DNA of 5,132 nt from positions 1 through 5,132 of the forward strand of contig JABUTP010000032.1 in the NCBI GenBank assembly GCA_021443625.1. Reading direction: 5' to 3'. Below, in pieces: positions 1 to 5,132 of the stretch. Within the stretch, counting starts at the first letter, position 1, and every line of letters starts with the position of its first letter. The DNA comes from Bacteroidales bacterium. Its GTDB lineage: Bacteria; Bacteroidota; Bacteroidia; Bacteroidales; UBA932. The notes under the pieces are model-generated. The model was not told where the DNA came from, ran no database searches, and worked only from the letters and a program-made list of their open reading frames with translations. The position numbers and the translations under genes are program-made.

Positions 1-287
1 CTCATAGTGTAAGGCACCGTTTCGGCCCACTTGGAGAATTTGTCCCACGAACTCATTCCGCCGGTGATATATTCCTCAGCAACGCCGTTGCCGCGCATAG
101 CGCGCCACTTGTAATGGTCTCCGCCAAGCCAGAGCTCGGTAATGTCCTTGAACTGCCAGTTCTCGGCAATCATTTGGGGAACCAGATGGCAATGATAGTC
201 AATGATGGGCATGTGCTCGGCATGCTCGTGGTATAACTTGCGGGCGTAGTCGCCGCCAAGCATGAAATCTTCGTTGATGAATGACAT
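1..287 (-). CDS. uxaC: Uronate isomerase (glucuronate/galacturonate isomerase), N-terminal part, cut by left window edge
   Basis: UxaC interconverts D-glucuronate with D-fructuronate and D-galacturonate with D-tagaturonate, the first cytoplasmic step of hexuronate catabolism. Only the first 95 complete codons are here; the reading frame is still open at base 1. The translation starts MSFINEDFMLGGDYARKLYH and matches the family's N-terminus as I recall it. It includes MPIIDYHCHL, with the metal-binding His-x-His of the amidohydrolase fold at residues 32 and 34, then a GGDHYKWRAMRGNGV segment and a TVPYTM segment at the cut. The ATG at 287-285 is the only start that gives this N-terminus directly. 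No Shine-Dalgarno is visible upstream, which is usual in Bacteroidota. The gene follows lplA on the same strand after 69 bp, so it may be read from its own promoter or partly through from lplA. In gut Bacteroidales, uxaC often serves the use of pectin or glucuronate-containing glycans. The family call is firm; the rest of the gene is unseen. Confidence 0.93.
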   Translation of the reverse strand, partial: MSFINEDFMLGGDYARKLYHEHAEHMPIIDYHCHLVPQMIAENWQFKDITELWLGGDHYKWRAMRGNGVAEEYITGGMSSWDKFSKWAETVPYTM

Positions 288-327
288 ATATCGTTGTTTG
301 TTTTTGATCTCGGGTTGATGCCGGATA

Positions 328-335
328 CAAATTTA
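328..335 (-). promoter_or_regulatory. Candidate Bacteroidota -7 box for uxaC
   Basis: On the minus strand this reads TAAATTTG, an exact match to the Bacteroidota -7 consensus TAnnTTTG. A start of transcription a few bases downstream, near base 321, would give a leader of roughly 34 bases before the uxaC ATG. I see no good TTTG -33 box at the usual spacing of 19 to 21 bases, and the region is AT-rich, so a chance match is possible. Confidence 0.35.
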
Positions 336-356
336 ATAAGAATTTGAGTTTCCTGC

Positions 357-1331
357 TCAGAAAAACAACTGCAGAATGTCGTCCGCACTGAGTCCGGCGA
401 AATACTCGTTTATGGGGAGGGATGCCAGACGGGCGGCAATTGCGCTCCGGTTGTGGTAACAACCGACCATTTCCCGGCAGAAATTTTCGGTGGGAAGGGT
501 GAAGAAGTAATCCCCTTCGACTGCCATTTCCGAGATTTTTCCGTCGGCTACCTCAAAAGATATGTTGATGATGCCGCTGGGGAAACGGCATTGGTTGCCG
601 AAGGAATATCGGGCGGTCTTCCCATAATTCCAGCTGTCCGAGGCATACTTGGACGAGGCGAGGGCCTTTATGGCTTCGATATCCGCGTGAGTGTAGGCGT
701 AGGGCTTTTCCCCCTTCGACAGGAAATCGGCGAGATATTGTATGAACTCTTCCACGGACATCTTGACCGGGAGGTGCTCCAGAATGTTCGTCACGCGGCT
801 GACGTTGGACTTGACCGCCTTTCCTATGAATTTTTCGGGTTTGCTGCGGAGAGCCCTCGCCAGATTTGCCATACGGGAGTCGAAAAGCAGCGTGCCGTGT
901 TGCAGGATTCTTCCTCCCTGCACGCAGATTGCGTTTCCGGAGAATTTGAGCCCGTCGATGGTGAGGTCGTTCCGCCCCTGCAGGCAGGCATCCACGCCCA
1001 GATTTCTCAGAGCTTCTATTATGGGTGCCGTGAACCTGCGGAACATGTCACTTGTGCTCTCCAGTCCAGAGTTGTTGTCAATGAATGTGAAATTCACGTT
1101 GCCCGGGTCGTGGAAGACCGCACCGCCACCCGACAACCTTCTGACCACCTTGATGCCCTGCTGCGCCACATACTCCGAGTCAATTTCGGCGAGGGCGTTC
1201 TGGTTGCGCCCTATCACTATGCACGCATCGTTTCTCCACAACCGCACCACGGGTTCCGAAATGCTGCTGAGAAGATATTCTTCTGCGGCAAGGTTGAAAA
1301 AGGGGTCCAGGGATGTGTCAACAATGAACAT
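357..1331 (-). CDS. lplA: Lipoate-protein ligase A
   Basis: This cytoplasmic enzyme of 324 residues activates free lipoate with ATP to lipoyl-AMP and transfers it to a lysine of lipoyl domains (2-oxoacid dehydrogenase E2 subunits, GcvH), so it is the lipoate salvage route. Visible motifs are GRNQN at 41-45, the family's lipoyl-binding loop RRLSGGGAVFHD at 64-75 followed by GNVNFTF, and GLKFSGNA with the catalytic lysine at 129 (the counterpart of E. coli LplA K133). A C-terminal accessory domain begins near WNYG at 234-237, so this is the long two-domain LplA type. The frame stays open upstream to an ATG at 1490, but I choose the ATG at 1331. MFIVDTSLDPFFNLAAEEYL is a typical LplA N-terminus, the 53 extra residues are low-complexity and basic, they would overlap the divergent gene, and they lie upstream of the predicted promoter. 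The stop is TGA at 359-357. Confidence 0.95.
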   Translation of the reverse strand: MFIVDTSLDPFFNLAAEEYLLSSISEPVVRLWRNDACIVIGRNQNALAEIDSEYVAQQGIKVVRRLSGGGAVFHDPGNVNFTFIDNNSGLESTSDMFRRFTAPIIEALRNLGVDACLQGRNDLTIDGLKFSGNAICVQGGRILQHGTLLFDSRMANLARALRSKPEKFIGKAVKSNVSRVTNILEHLPVKMSVEEFIQYLADFLSKGEKPYAYTHADIEAIKALASSKYASDSWNYGKTARYSFGNQCRFPSGIINISFEVADGKISEMAVEGDYFFTLPTENFCREMVGCYHNRSAIAARLASLPINEYFAGLSADDILQLFF

Positions 1332-1345
1332 TTGTCTGCAAGCGG

Positions 1346-1376
1346 TTTGGTTATTTCTGCAAAGGTAGTACCTTTG
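1346..1376 (+). promoter_or_regulatory. Bacteroidota-type promoter for the HHH-barrel gene
   Basis: The plus strand has TTTG at 1346-1349, a 19-base spacer, then TACCTTTG at 1369-1376. This matches the Bacteroidota sigma-ABfr consensus (TTTG, 19-21 bases, TAnnTTTG) at every fixed position. Transcription would start near 1381-1384, giving a leader of about 20 AT-rich bases before the ATG at 1403. The consensus is established knowledge; the start site is inferred. Confidence 0.75.
1360..1376. repeat. Perfect 17-bp palindrome formed by two opposing -7 boxes
   Basis: The sequence caaaggtagtacctttg is a perfect inverted repeat with 8-base arms around a single central G at 1368. Each arm is the -7 element (TACCTTTG) of a promoter pointing away from the centre, towards lplA on one side and the HHH-barrel gene on the other. 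The symmetry stops exactly at the ends of the boxes, since bases 1359 and 1377 do not pair. The palindrome may simply be two abutting promoters. It could also be read by a dimeric regulator, but nothing here proves that. Confidence 0.8.
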
Positions 1377-1390
1377 AATTGTTATTCTAA
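1360..1390 (-). promoter_or_regulatory. Bacteroidota-type promoter for lplA
   Basis: On the minus strand TACCTTTG occupies 1367-1360, an exact -7 box. Nineteen bases upstream lies TTAG at 1390-1387, three of four matches to the -33 consensus TTTG. Transcription would start near 1353, about 22 bases ahead of the chosen lplA ATG at 1331 and downstream of the alternative ATG at 1490. This supports the shorter LplA protein. The promoter overlaps the divergent one on the other strand. Confidence 0.65.
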
Positions 1391-1402
1391 TTTTTTGTTG
1401 GT

Positions 1403-3283
1403 ATGAGGCGCGGGATTTCGGTTGGGATTGCACCGCTGAAGGTGGCAATCTTTTTCTTTTTTGCGGCAGCGGCCTGCCGTTGGACGTCATTCTCCCTCTA
1501 TGCCCAGACGGTTGCGGCGGAAGCCCTGCTGGAGATGGCTGAGGAGGGGCTTTCCGAAGAAACGGCCCAGAACTTCATTGCGGAGGTGGAATACCTGACG
1601 CGTCATCCCGCCGATCTGAACGGGGCCACGCGTGAGACACTGGAGCGTCTGGGGGTGCTTTCGGTGTTCCAGACCGAGAGTCTTCTGGAGTATATCAAGG
1701 ACTACGGCCCCATACTCTCGTGGAACGAGGTGGGGGTGGTGGACGGCATCACCGCCGATGCGGTGGCCTTGCTGCAGCAGTTTTTTACGTTAGGAAAGCC
1801 GGCAGGGACGCAACGCGGCACGATGGAACTGCGCTCCCGCTGCAGATATTCCCAACTGCATCGGGGCATAGGGCAGTACAACCGGGTTTCATTTTCGGAA
1901 GGGGGACTGACGGGAGGGGCTCTGCTGGAGAGCGATGCGGGGGAGATGCCCCTTATGGATTTCAAAAGTATGTATCTCGCTTATTCCGATGGGAAAGGCA
2001 CTTTTCTGTTAGGGGACTATTCGGCCTGTTTCGGGCAGGGGCTGTCGCTGTGGAGCGGGTTCTCCCTGACATCCGTCTCCTCCCCGTCCTCGGTGATGAA
2101 AAGGGGGAGAGGCATCATGCCTTACAGGTCATGTTGTGAAAGCAATTATTTCCGCGGCGTTGCGGCGAGCCGTAAAATGGGCTGCGTGGCGGTTTCGCTT
2201 ATCTTTTCGGCTGCTCCGGTGGATGCGGCCGTGAAGGATGGCAAATACACGTCCTTGGCCACCGACGGGTTGCACCGCACCGTTACCGAGAAACTGAAGA
2301 AAGGCGCGATGAGGGAATACCTCGGTGCAGCGGACGTCACCTTCTCCCGAAACCGGCTCAAGGCGGGAGTGACACTTGCTGCATACGGCTACAACAGGGG
2401 AAACGGACGCAAGGTGCAGGAATACAACAGGTATCAGATGTACGACGGCCTCTGGGGGAACGCCTCGTTCAATCTGCTGTGGTCGGTGGGACACCTTCGG
2501 ACTTTTGCCGAAGTCGCATTGGATATGGGGTTAAGGACGGCAGCCCTGGCGGGGGTGGTATGGTCGCCGTCATACGGCTTTGAGGTTTCCGTCACGGGAC
2601 GGCATTATCCCTACAATTACATTGCCTCACATGCAGGAGCATGGTCCAGAAGTTCGGCGGTGGCCAATCAGAGCGGACTGCTCTGCGCGTGCCAAATCAG
2701 ACCCAACGAAAATCTCGCTGTCAATCTCTCGTCGGAGATGGTTCACTTTCCCTATTCGCGGTTCAGGGTGTCCGGCCCCTCCGACGCTGTCTGGAGTTCG
2801 GCGGCAATCCAATGGGAAAAGGGACTCTGGCGGTGGTCGGTGAGGGATAACTTCAAATGGCAGAGTCAGGACGGCTCGCAGCGCCATTCTCTGAAGGGAA
2901 TGGTGGGGGTGAAGGGGGCGTGGTGCGGACTTTCGTGCAGGATGTCATCCTCTGTGGTCAAACTTCCGGAGCGGGAGTTGCAGTGCGGTTTCGCTTTGGG
3001 CCTGGATGCCGAGACGAAATTCTGCGGGGGGCGGATGTCGGTCAAAGGCGGTGTCACATATTACAATACGCCCGATTATGACACCAGGGTATATATCTAC
3101 GAACCCGACCTGCCCGGGGTGTTTCTTGCCAACTGTCACTATGGCAAAGGTCTGGCTCCGCGACTTGTGGCAGAATACCGACCCTCGAAAAATAGACGTT
3201 ATATGGCCAAGGTGTCCCGTGCCGATGCCCTTTCGGCGGAATCCCCTATTGCCGCGGCGGTTCAGGTGGATTTCTCTTTCTGA
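1403..3283 (+). CDS. Exported helix-hairpin-helix protein with probable outer-membrane beta-barrel
   Basis: This is a 626-residue protein of a Bacteroidota family usually named only by its helix-hairpin-helix (HHH) domain; its function is not known to me. A signal peptide is clear: basic residues R2, R3 and K13, a hydrophobic core at about 14-24 (VAIFFFFAAAA), and a likely cut near SLYA-Q at 34/35. Residues about 70-128 resemble ComEA-type HHH repeats (ADLNGATRETLERLGVLSVF, then YGPILSWNEVGVVDGI). From about 140 to the end the chain has short alternating amphipathic stretches rich in Gly, Tyr, Trp and Ser, and ends AAAVQVDFSF with a terminal Phe, as expected for a BAM-assembled barrel. GDYSACFGQGLSLWSGFSL at about 205-223 and YNTPDYDTRVYIYEPDLPG at about 554-572 match segments I recall as conserved in this family. 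The ATG at 1403 gives the complete signal peptide, and a consensus promoter lies just upstream. The gene converges on the lipid kinase after 30 bp with no obvious terminator hairpin between them. The barrel is inferred from sequence pattern only. Confidence 0.85.
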   Translation: MRRGISVGIAPLKVAIFFFFAAAACRWTSFSLYAQTVAAEALLEMAEEGLSEETAQNFIAEVEYLTRHPADLNGATRETLERLGVLSVFQTESLLEYIKDYGPILSWNEVGVVDGITADAVALLQQFFTLGKPAGTQRGTMELRSRCRYSQLHRGIGQYNRVSFSEGGLTGGALLESDAGEMPLMDFKSMYLAYSDGKGTFLLGDYSACFGQGLSLWSGFSLTSVSSPSSVMKRGRGIMPYRSCCESNYFRGVAASRKMGCVAVSLIFSAAPVDAAVKDGKYTSLATDGLHRTVTEKLKKGAMREYLGAADVTFSRNRLKAGVTLAAYGYNRGNGRKVQEYNRYQMYDGLWGNASFNLLWSVGHLRTFAEVALDMGLRTAALAGVVWSPSYGFEVSVTGRHYPYNYIASHAGAWSRSSAVANQSGLLCACQIRPNENLAVNLSSEMVHFPYSRFRVSGPSDAVWSSAAIQWEKGLWRWSVRDNFKWQSQDGSQRHSLKGMVGVKGAWCGLSCRMSSSVVKLPERELQCGFALGLDAETKFCGGRMSVKGGVTYYNTPDYDTRVYIYEPDLPGVFLANCHYGKGLAPRLVAEYRPSKNRRYMAKVSRADALSAESPIAAAVQVDFSF

Positions 3284-3313
3284 CGGGCGGAACCCTGAAG
3301 CGGATGCGGAGGA

Positions 3314-4261
3314 TTATTTCTCCGTGGGGTGGGATTTGCGTGGAACGCACATTCTGATGGCACCCGGAATGGTGGTGATGGTTACCGGGGTTGTTCCCAG
3401 CATCTCCCCGTCTATCTCGACGTTGATGGGCATACGGCTCTCTATCGTGGCATTCCTGAACTGGGTGTGGGTGACCCGTTTGATGTCGAAAATCCTTCCC
3501 GCAAGCAGTTTGGGCATACTGCACAGAACCCGGAACTTGCTGATGTTTCCGACCACAGTCATATCCACGAGGCCGTCATCGGGAAGGGCATACGGTGTCT
3601 GCTGGAGCCCTCCGCCCGAAAATTTGCCTATGCCCAACGCAATGGAGAAGGTCTCATCGTCGTGGAACTGTTCGCCATCCACGGTTATGGTGCATTTTTC
3701 CAGTCGGCTGTGCTTCATCGCCCTGAGGATGCTCTTTACGTAGAAACTGCCGTCGGCGCCTCCTTTCTTGCTTTTCATCCGGCAAAACTCGAGACAGGTG
3801 TCGGCATCGAAGTTGAGCCCGCCGATGTTGATCATATAACGCGTTCCGGTCTGACCGTCACAGCAATAGTCGCAGCGGGCGACATCCTGAAGGATGGTCT
3901 GACCGTCCGTTATGTATTTTATGAAATCCTCCGTGGACCCCTGCATGTCGTATAACTTTATCCAGTCATTGCCGCTTCCGGAAGGGATTATTCCGATGGT
4001 TATCTCGGTGGTGGGCACCTCGCTCTGGAGCATCGCGCCGTTTATGACCTCGTGAAGCGTTCCGTCGCCCCCGATGGCTATGAAATTGCGCTCTCCCCGC
4101 GCTATCGCCTGCTGTGTCAGCTCGATGGCATGTCCCGGATACTCGGTGAAAGTATGGTTGAAGGTTATGCCCGCCTGGGTCAGCAGATTCTTGATTGCGG
4201 GCCAGTTACGCTGTCCGAGACCACGTCCCGCCCACGGATTTACTATGATGTTCCAATACAT
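3314..4261 (-). CDS. Diacylglycerol kinase family (YegS/BmrU-like) lipid kinase
   Basis: This 315-residue protein has the diacylglycerol kinase catalytic fold and should phosphorylate a membrane lipid or long-chain base from the cytoplasmic side using ATP; the substrate cannot be told from sequence. Motifs in order are NPWAGRG at 8-14, the nucleotide-binding GGDGTLHEV beginning at 64, PSGSGNDW at 93-100, GKFSGGG at 212-218, PDDGLVDMTVV at 227-237 and EIDGE at 282-286. The last three lie in the C-terminal beta-sandwich domain typical of YegS-type enzymes. There is no membrane segment, and the length is normal for the family. The ATG at 4261 is preferred because MYWNIIVNPWAGRG is a standard family start. 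An in-frame TTG at 4273 would add four residues (MSKE), but TTG starts are rare in this phylum and it sits almost at the predicted transcription start. The gene is divergent from parA and ends in TAA 30 bp from the converging HHH-barrel gene. Confidence 0.92.
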   Translation of the reverse strand: MYWNIIVNPWAGRGLGQRNWPAIKNLLTQAGITFNHTFTEYPGHAIELTQQAIARGERNFIAIGGDGTLHEVINGAMLQSEVPTTEITIGIIPSGSGNDWIKLYDMQGSTEDFIKYITDGQTILQDVARCDYCCDGQTGTRYMINIGGLNFDADTCLEFCRMKSKKGGADGSFYVKSILRAMKHSRLEKCTITVDGEQFHDDETFSIALGIGKFSGGGLQQTPYALPDDGLVDMTVVGNISKFRVLCSMPKLLAGRIFDIKRVTHTQFRNATIESRMPINVEIDGEMLGTTPVTITTIPGAIRMCVPRKSHPTEK

Positions 4262-4281
4262 TTCTTTGCTCAAAATGGTTA

Positions 4282-4289
4282 CAAAAATA
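4282..4289 (-). promoter_or_regulatory. Candidate -7 box for the lipid kinase gene
   Basis: On the minus strand this reads TATTTTTG, an exact TAnnTTTG match. Transcription would begin near 4275, about 14 bases before the ATG at 4261, which fits that start better than the TTG at 4273. I see no TTTG-like -33 box at the proper spacing, and the surroundings are AT-rich, so the support is moderate. Confidence 0.4.
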
Positions 4290-4313
4290 AGAAGATGTTT
4301 TGAATTATTATGC

Positions 4314-4344
4314 TTTCATATCACACAAACAATTGTTAAATTTG
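4314..4344 (+). promoter_or_regulatory. Candidate promoter for parA
   Basis: TTTC at 4314-4317 (three of four matches to TTTG), a 19-base spacer and TAAATTTG at 4337-4344 (exact TAnnTTTG) form a good Bacteroidota promoter. The predicted start of transcription near 4350 leaves a leader of about 18 bases, ending in AAAGAAATTTCGTAA just before the parA ATG at 4369. No Shine-Dalgarno is present. Confidence 0.55.
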
Positions 4345-4353
4345 CCCAATTGT
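4328..4353. repeat. Two CAATTGT copies flanking the parA -7 box
   Basis: CAATTGT occurs at 4330-4336 and again at 4347-4353, 17 bases apart, on either side of the predicted parA -7 box. The first copy lies in the 10-base palindrome AACAATTGTT at 4328-4337. The arrangement would suit an operator, but the motif is short and the region AT-rich, so it may be chance. Confidence 0.3.
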
Positions 4354-4368
4354 AAAGAAATTTCGTAA

Positions 4369-5132
4369 ATGGGAAAGACCATAGCTATAGCCAACCAGAA
4401 GGGTGGGGTGGGTAAGACAACCACCGCCATCAACCTTGCCGCATCTCTGGCGGTGATGGAAAAGAGAACTCTGCTCATAGATGCAGATCCCCAGGCCAAT
4501 TCGACCTCGGGACTCAATTTCAATCCCGACTCCACGAGCAACAAGACGCTTTACGAGGCTATGATTGGGGACATTCCTTTGGCTGACACTTTCCTGGACA
4601 CTTCGCTGAAGTTTCTGAAAGTGGTCCCTTCCCACATCAATCTGGTGGGTGCGGAGGTGGAACTTTTCGAAGAGGAGGGGCGGGAGAGTTTCATCCGCAA
4701 CGTAATCGCCCCCATAAAGGACGATTTCGACTACATCATCATCGACTGCTCGCCCTCGCTGGGACTGATAACCGTCAATGCCCTGACGGCGGCGGATTCG
4801 GTCATTATTCCGGTGCAGCCCGAGTATTTTGCCCTTGAAGGACTGGGCAAACTGCTGAACACCATCAAGATAGTCCAGAACAAGATAAATCCCCAGTTAA
4901 CCATAGAAGGGTTCCTATTCACAATGTTCGACGGACGGCTCCGGCTTCACAACCAGGTGGTGGAGGAGGTGCGCAACCATTTCGGCGACAAGGTGTTCAA
5001 TACCATCATCACCCGCAACGTCCGTCTGAGCGAAGCCCCTTCCCACGGCAAGCCGGTGATACTCTATGCGGCGCTGTCGTCCGGAACAGGCAATTATATG
5101 AACCTGGCCGAAGAACTTGTCGGCCGAAACGA
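4369..5132 (+). CDS. parA: ParA/Soj chromosome-partition ATPase, cut by right window edge
   Basis: ParA/Soj is a deviant-Walker ATPase that binds the nucleoid nonspecifically as an ATP-bound dimer and, with ParB on parS, separates chromosome origins. The frame is open for 254 complete codons and runs off the window. The deviant Walker A QKGGVGKTT has its signature lysine at 11 and P-loop lysine at 16. LIDADPQANST at 36-46 holds the Walker A' aspartates D38 and D40, and Walker B YIIIDCSPSLG has D126. Arg190 and Arg219 (in NVRLSEAPSHGKP) are at the positions of the DNA-binding arginines of B. subtilis Soj. Soj proteins are about 250-260 residues, so only a few residues are missing. The chromosomal rather than plasmid type is indicated by the short N-terminus, without an added HTH domain, and by the core-gene surroundings. 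A parB gene just beyond the edge is expected but not seen. The ATG at 4369 gives the standard N-terminus MGKTIAIANQKGG. Confidence 0.95.
   Translation, partial: MGKTIAIANQKGGVGKTTTAINLAASLAVMEKRTLLIDADPQANSTSGLNFNPDSTSNKTLYEAMIGDIPLADTFLDTSLKFLKVVPSHINLVGAEVELFEEEGRESFIRNVIAPIKDDFDYIIIDCSPSLGLITVNALTAADSVIIPVQPEYFALEGLGKLLNTIKIVQNKINPQLTIEGFLFTMFDGRLRLHNQVVEEVRNHFGDKVFNTIITRNVRLSEAPSHGKPVILYAALSSGTGNYMNLAEELVGRN

Noticed and set aside
170..462. Small minus-strand frames around the uxaC/lplA junction
   Set aside because: They overlap the confirmed uxaC start and lplA end out of frame and show no conserved features.
742..1368. A 208-residue plus-strand frame, also opposite lplA
   Set aside because: It has no domain or plausible start context, and it crosses the promoter region. 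It is explained by lplA codon structure.
453..1406. A 317-residue open frame on the plus strand, antisense to lplA
   Set aside because: It lies almost wholly opposite lplA, whose motifs are unmistakable. Its translation has no recognisable domain, and it starts inside the 3' part of lplA without a promoter. It is a shadow of a GC-rich gene.
1464..1480. Possible lipoprotein cysteine at residue 25 (AAAAC) of the HHH-barrel protein
   Set aside because: The lipobox normally has Leu, Val or Ile at -3, but here it is Ala. A standard signal-peptidase I site (SLYA-Q) follows a few residues later, and the mature protein looks like an integral barrel.
3006..3743. A 245-residue plus-strand frame spanning the end of the HHH-barrel gene and the kinase gene
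   Set aside because: It overlaps two well-supported genes in another frame, and its composition does not look like a protein family (many scattered Pro, Arg and Ser). The same applies to the 208-residue frame at 3329-3955.
4271..4273. TTG start for the lipid kinase adding four residues
   Set aside because: An ATG four codons downstream gives the family's usual N-terminus, and the predicted transcription start lies almost on the TTG.
1..5132. Mobile element, CRISPR, tRNA or defence system
   Set aside because: No terminal repeats, transposase, integrase, spaced repeats, cloverleaf-like sequence or defence-type domain was seen. All the genes are of core or envelope type.

Overview
The window looks like chromosomal DNA of a gut-type member of the Bacteroidota, probably of the order Bacteroidales. 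This rests on three things. The protein sequences look like Bacteroidales homologues. There are no Shine-Dalgarno sequences ahead of the starts. The intergenic gaps carry the Bacteroidota housekeeping promoter motif TAnnTTTG, with a TTTG-like -33 box about 19 bases upstream in the best cases. The identification is from recall of families, not from a database search.

Layout, left to right: (1) on the minus strand, the 5' part of uxaC (uronate isomerase), whose 3' end is cut by the window edge; (2) on the minus strand, a complete lipoate-protein ligase (lplA); (3) a 71-bp divergent gap holding two mirror-image promoters; (4) on the plus strand, a 626-residue exported protein with an N-terminal helix-hairpin-helix region and a probable outer-membrane beta-barrel; (5) on the minus strand, converging on it after 30 bp, a diacylglycerol-kinase-family (YegS/BmrU-like) lipid kinase; (6) a 107-bp AT-rich divergent gap with a promoter candidate in each direction; (7) on the plus strand, a ParA/Soj chromosome-partition ATPase, cut by the right edge very near its expected C-terminus.

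The genes do not form one pathway. They cover uronate catabolism, lipoate salvage, an uncharacterised envelope protein, lipid phosphorylation and chromosome segregation. No mobile element, CRISPR array, tRNA, rRNA or prophage signal was seen, and the window reads as ordinary core genome.

The two most notable items are as follows. First, the lplA / HHH-barrel gap has a perfect 17-bp palindrome whose two arms are the -7 boxes of opposing promoters. Second, the HHH-barrel protein itself combines a fold normally linked to DNA binding with a predicted outer-membrane location. No convincing new multi-gene system was found.
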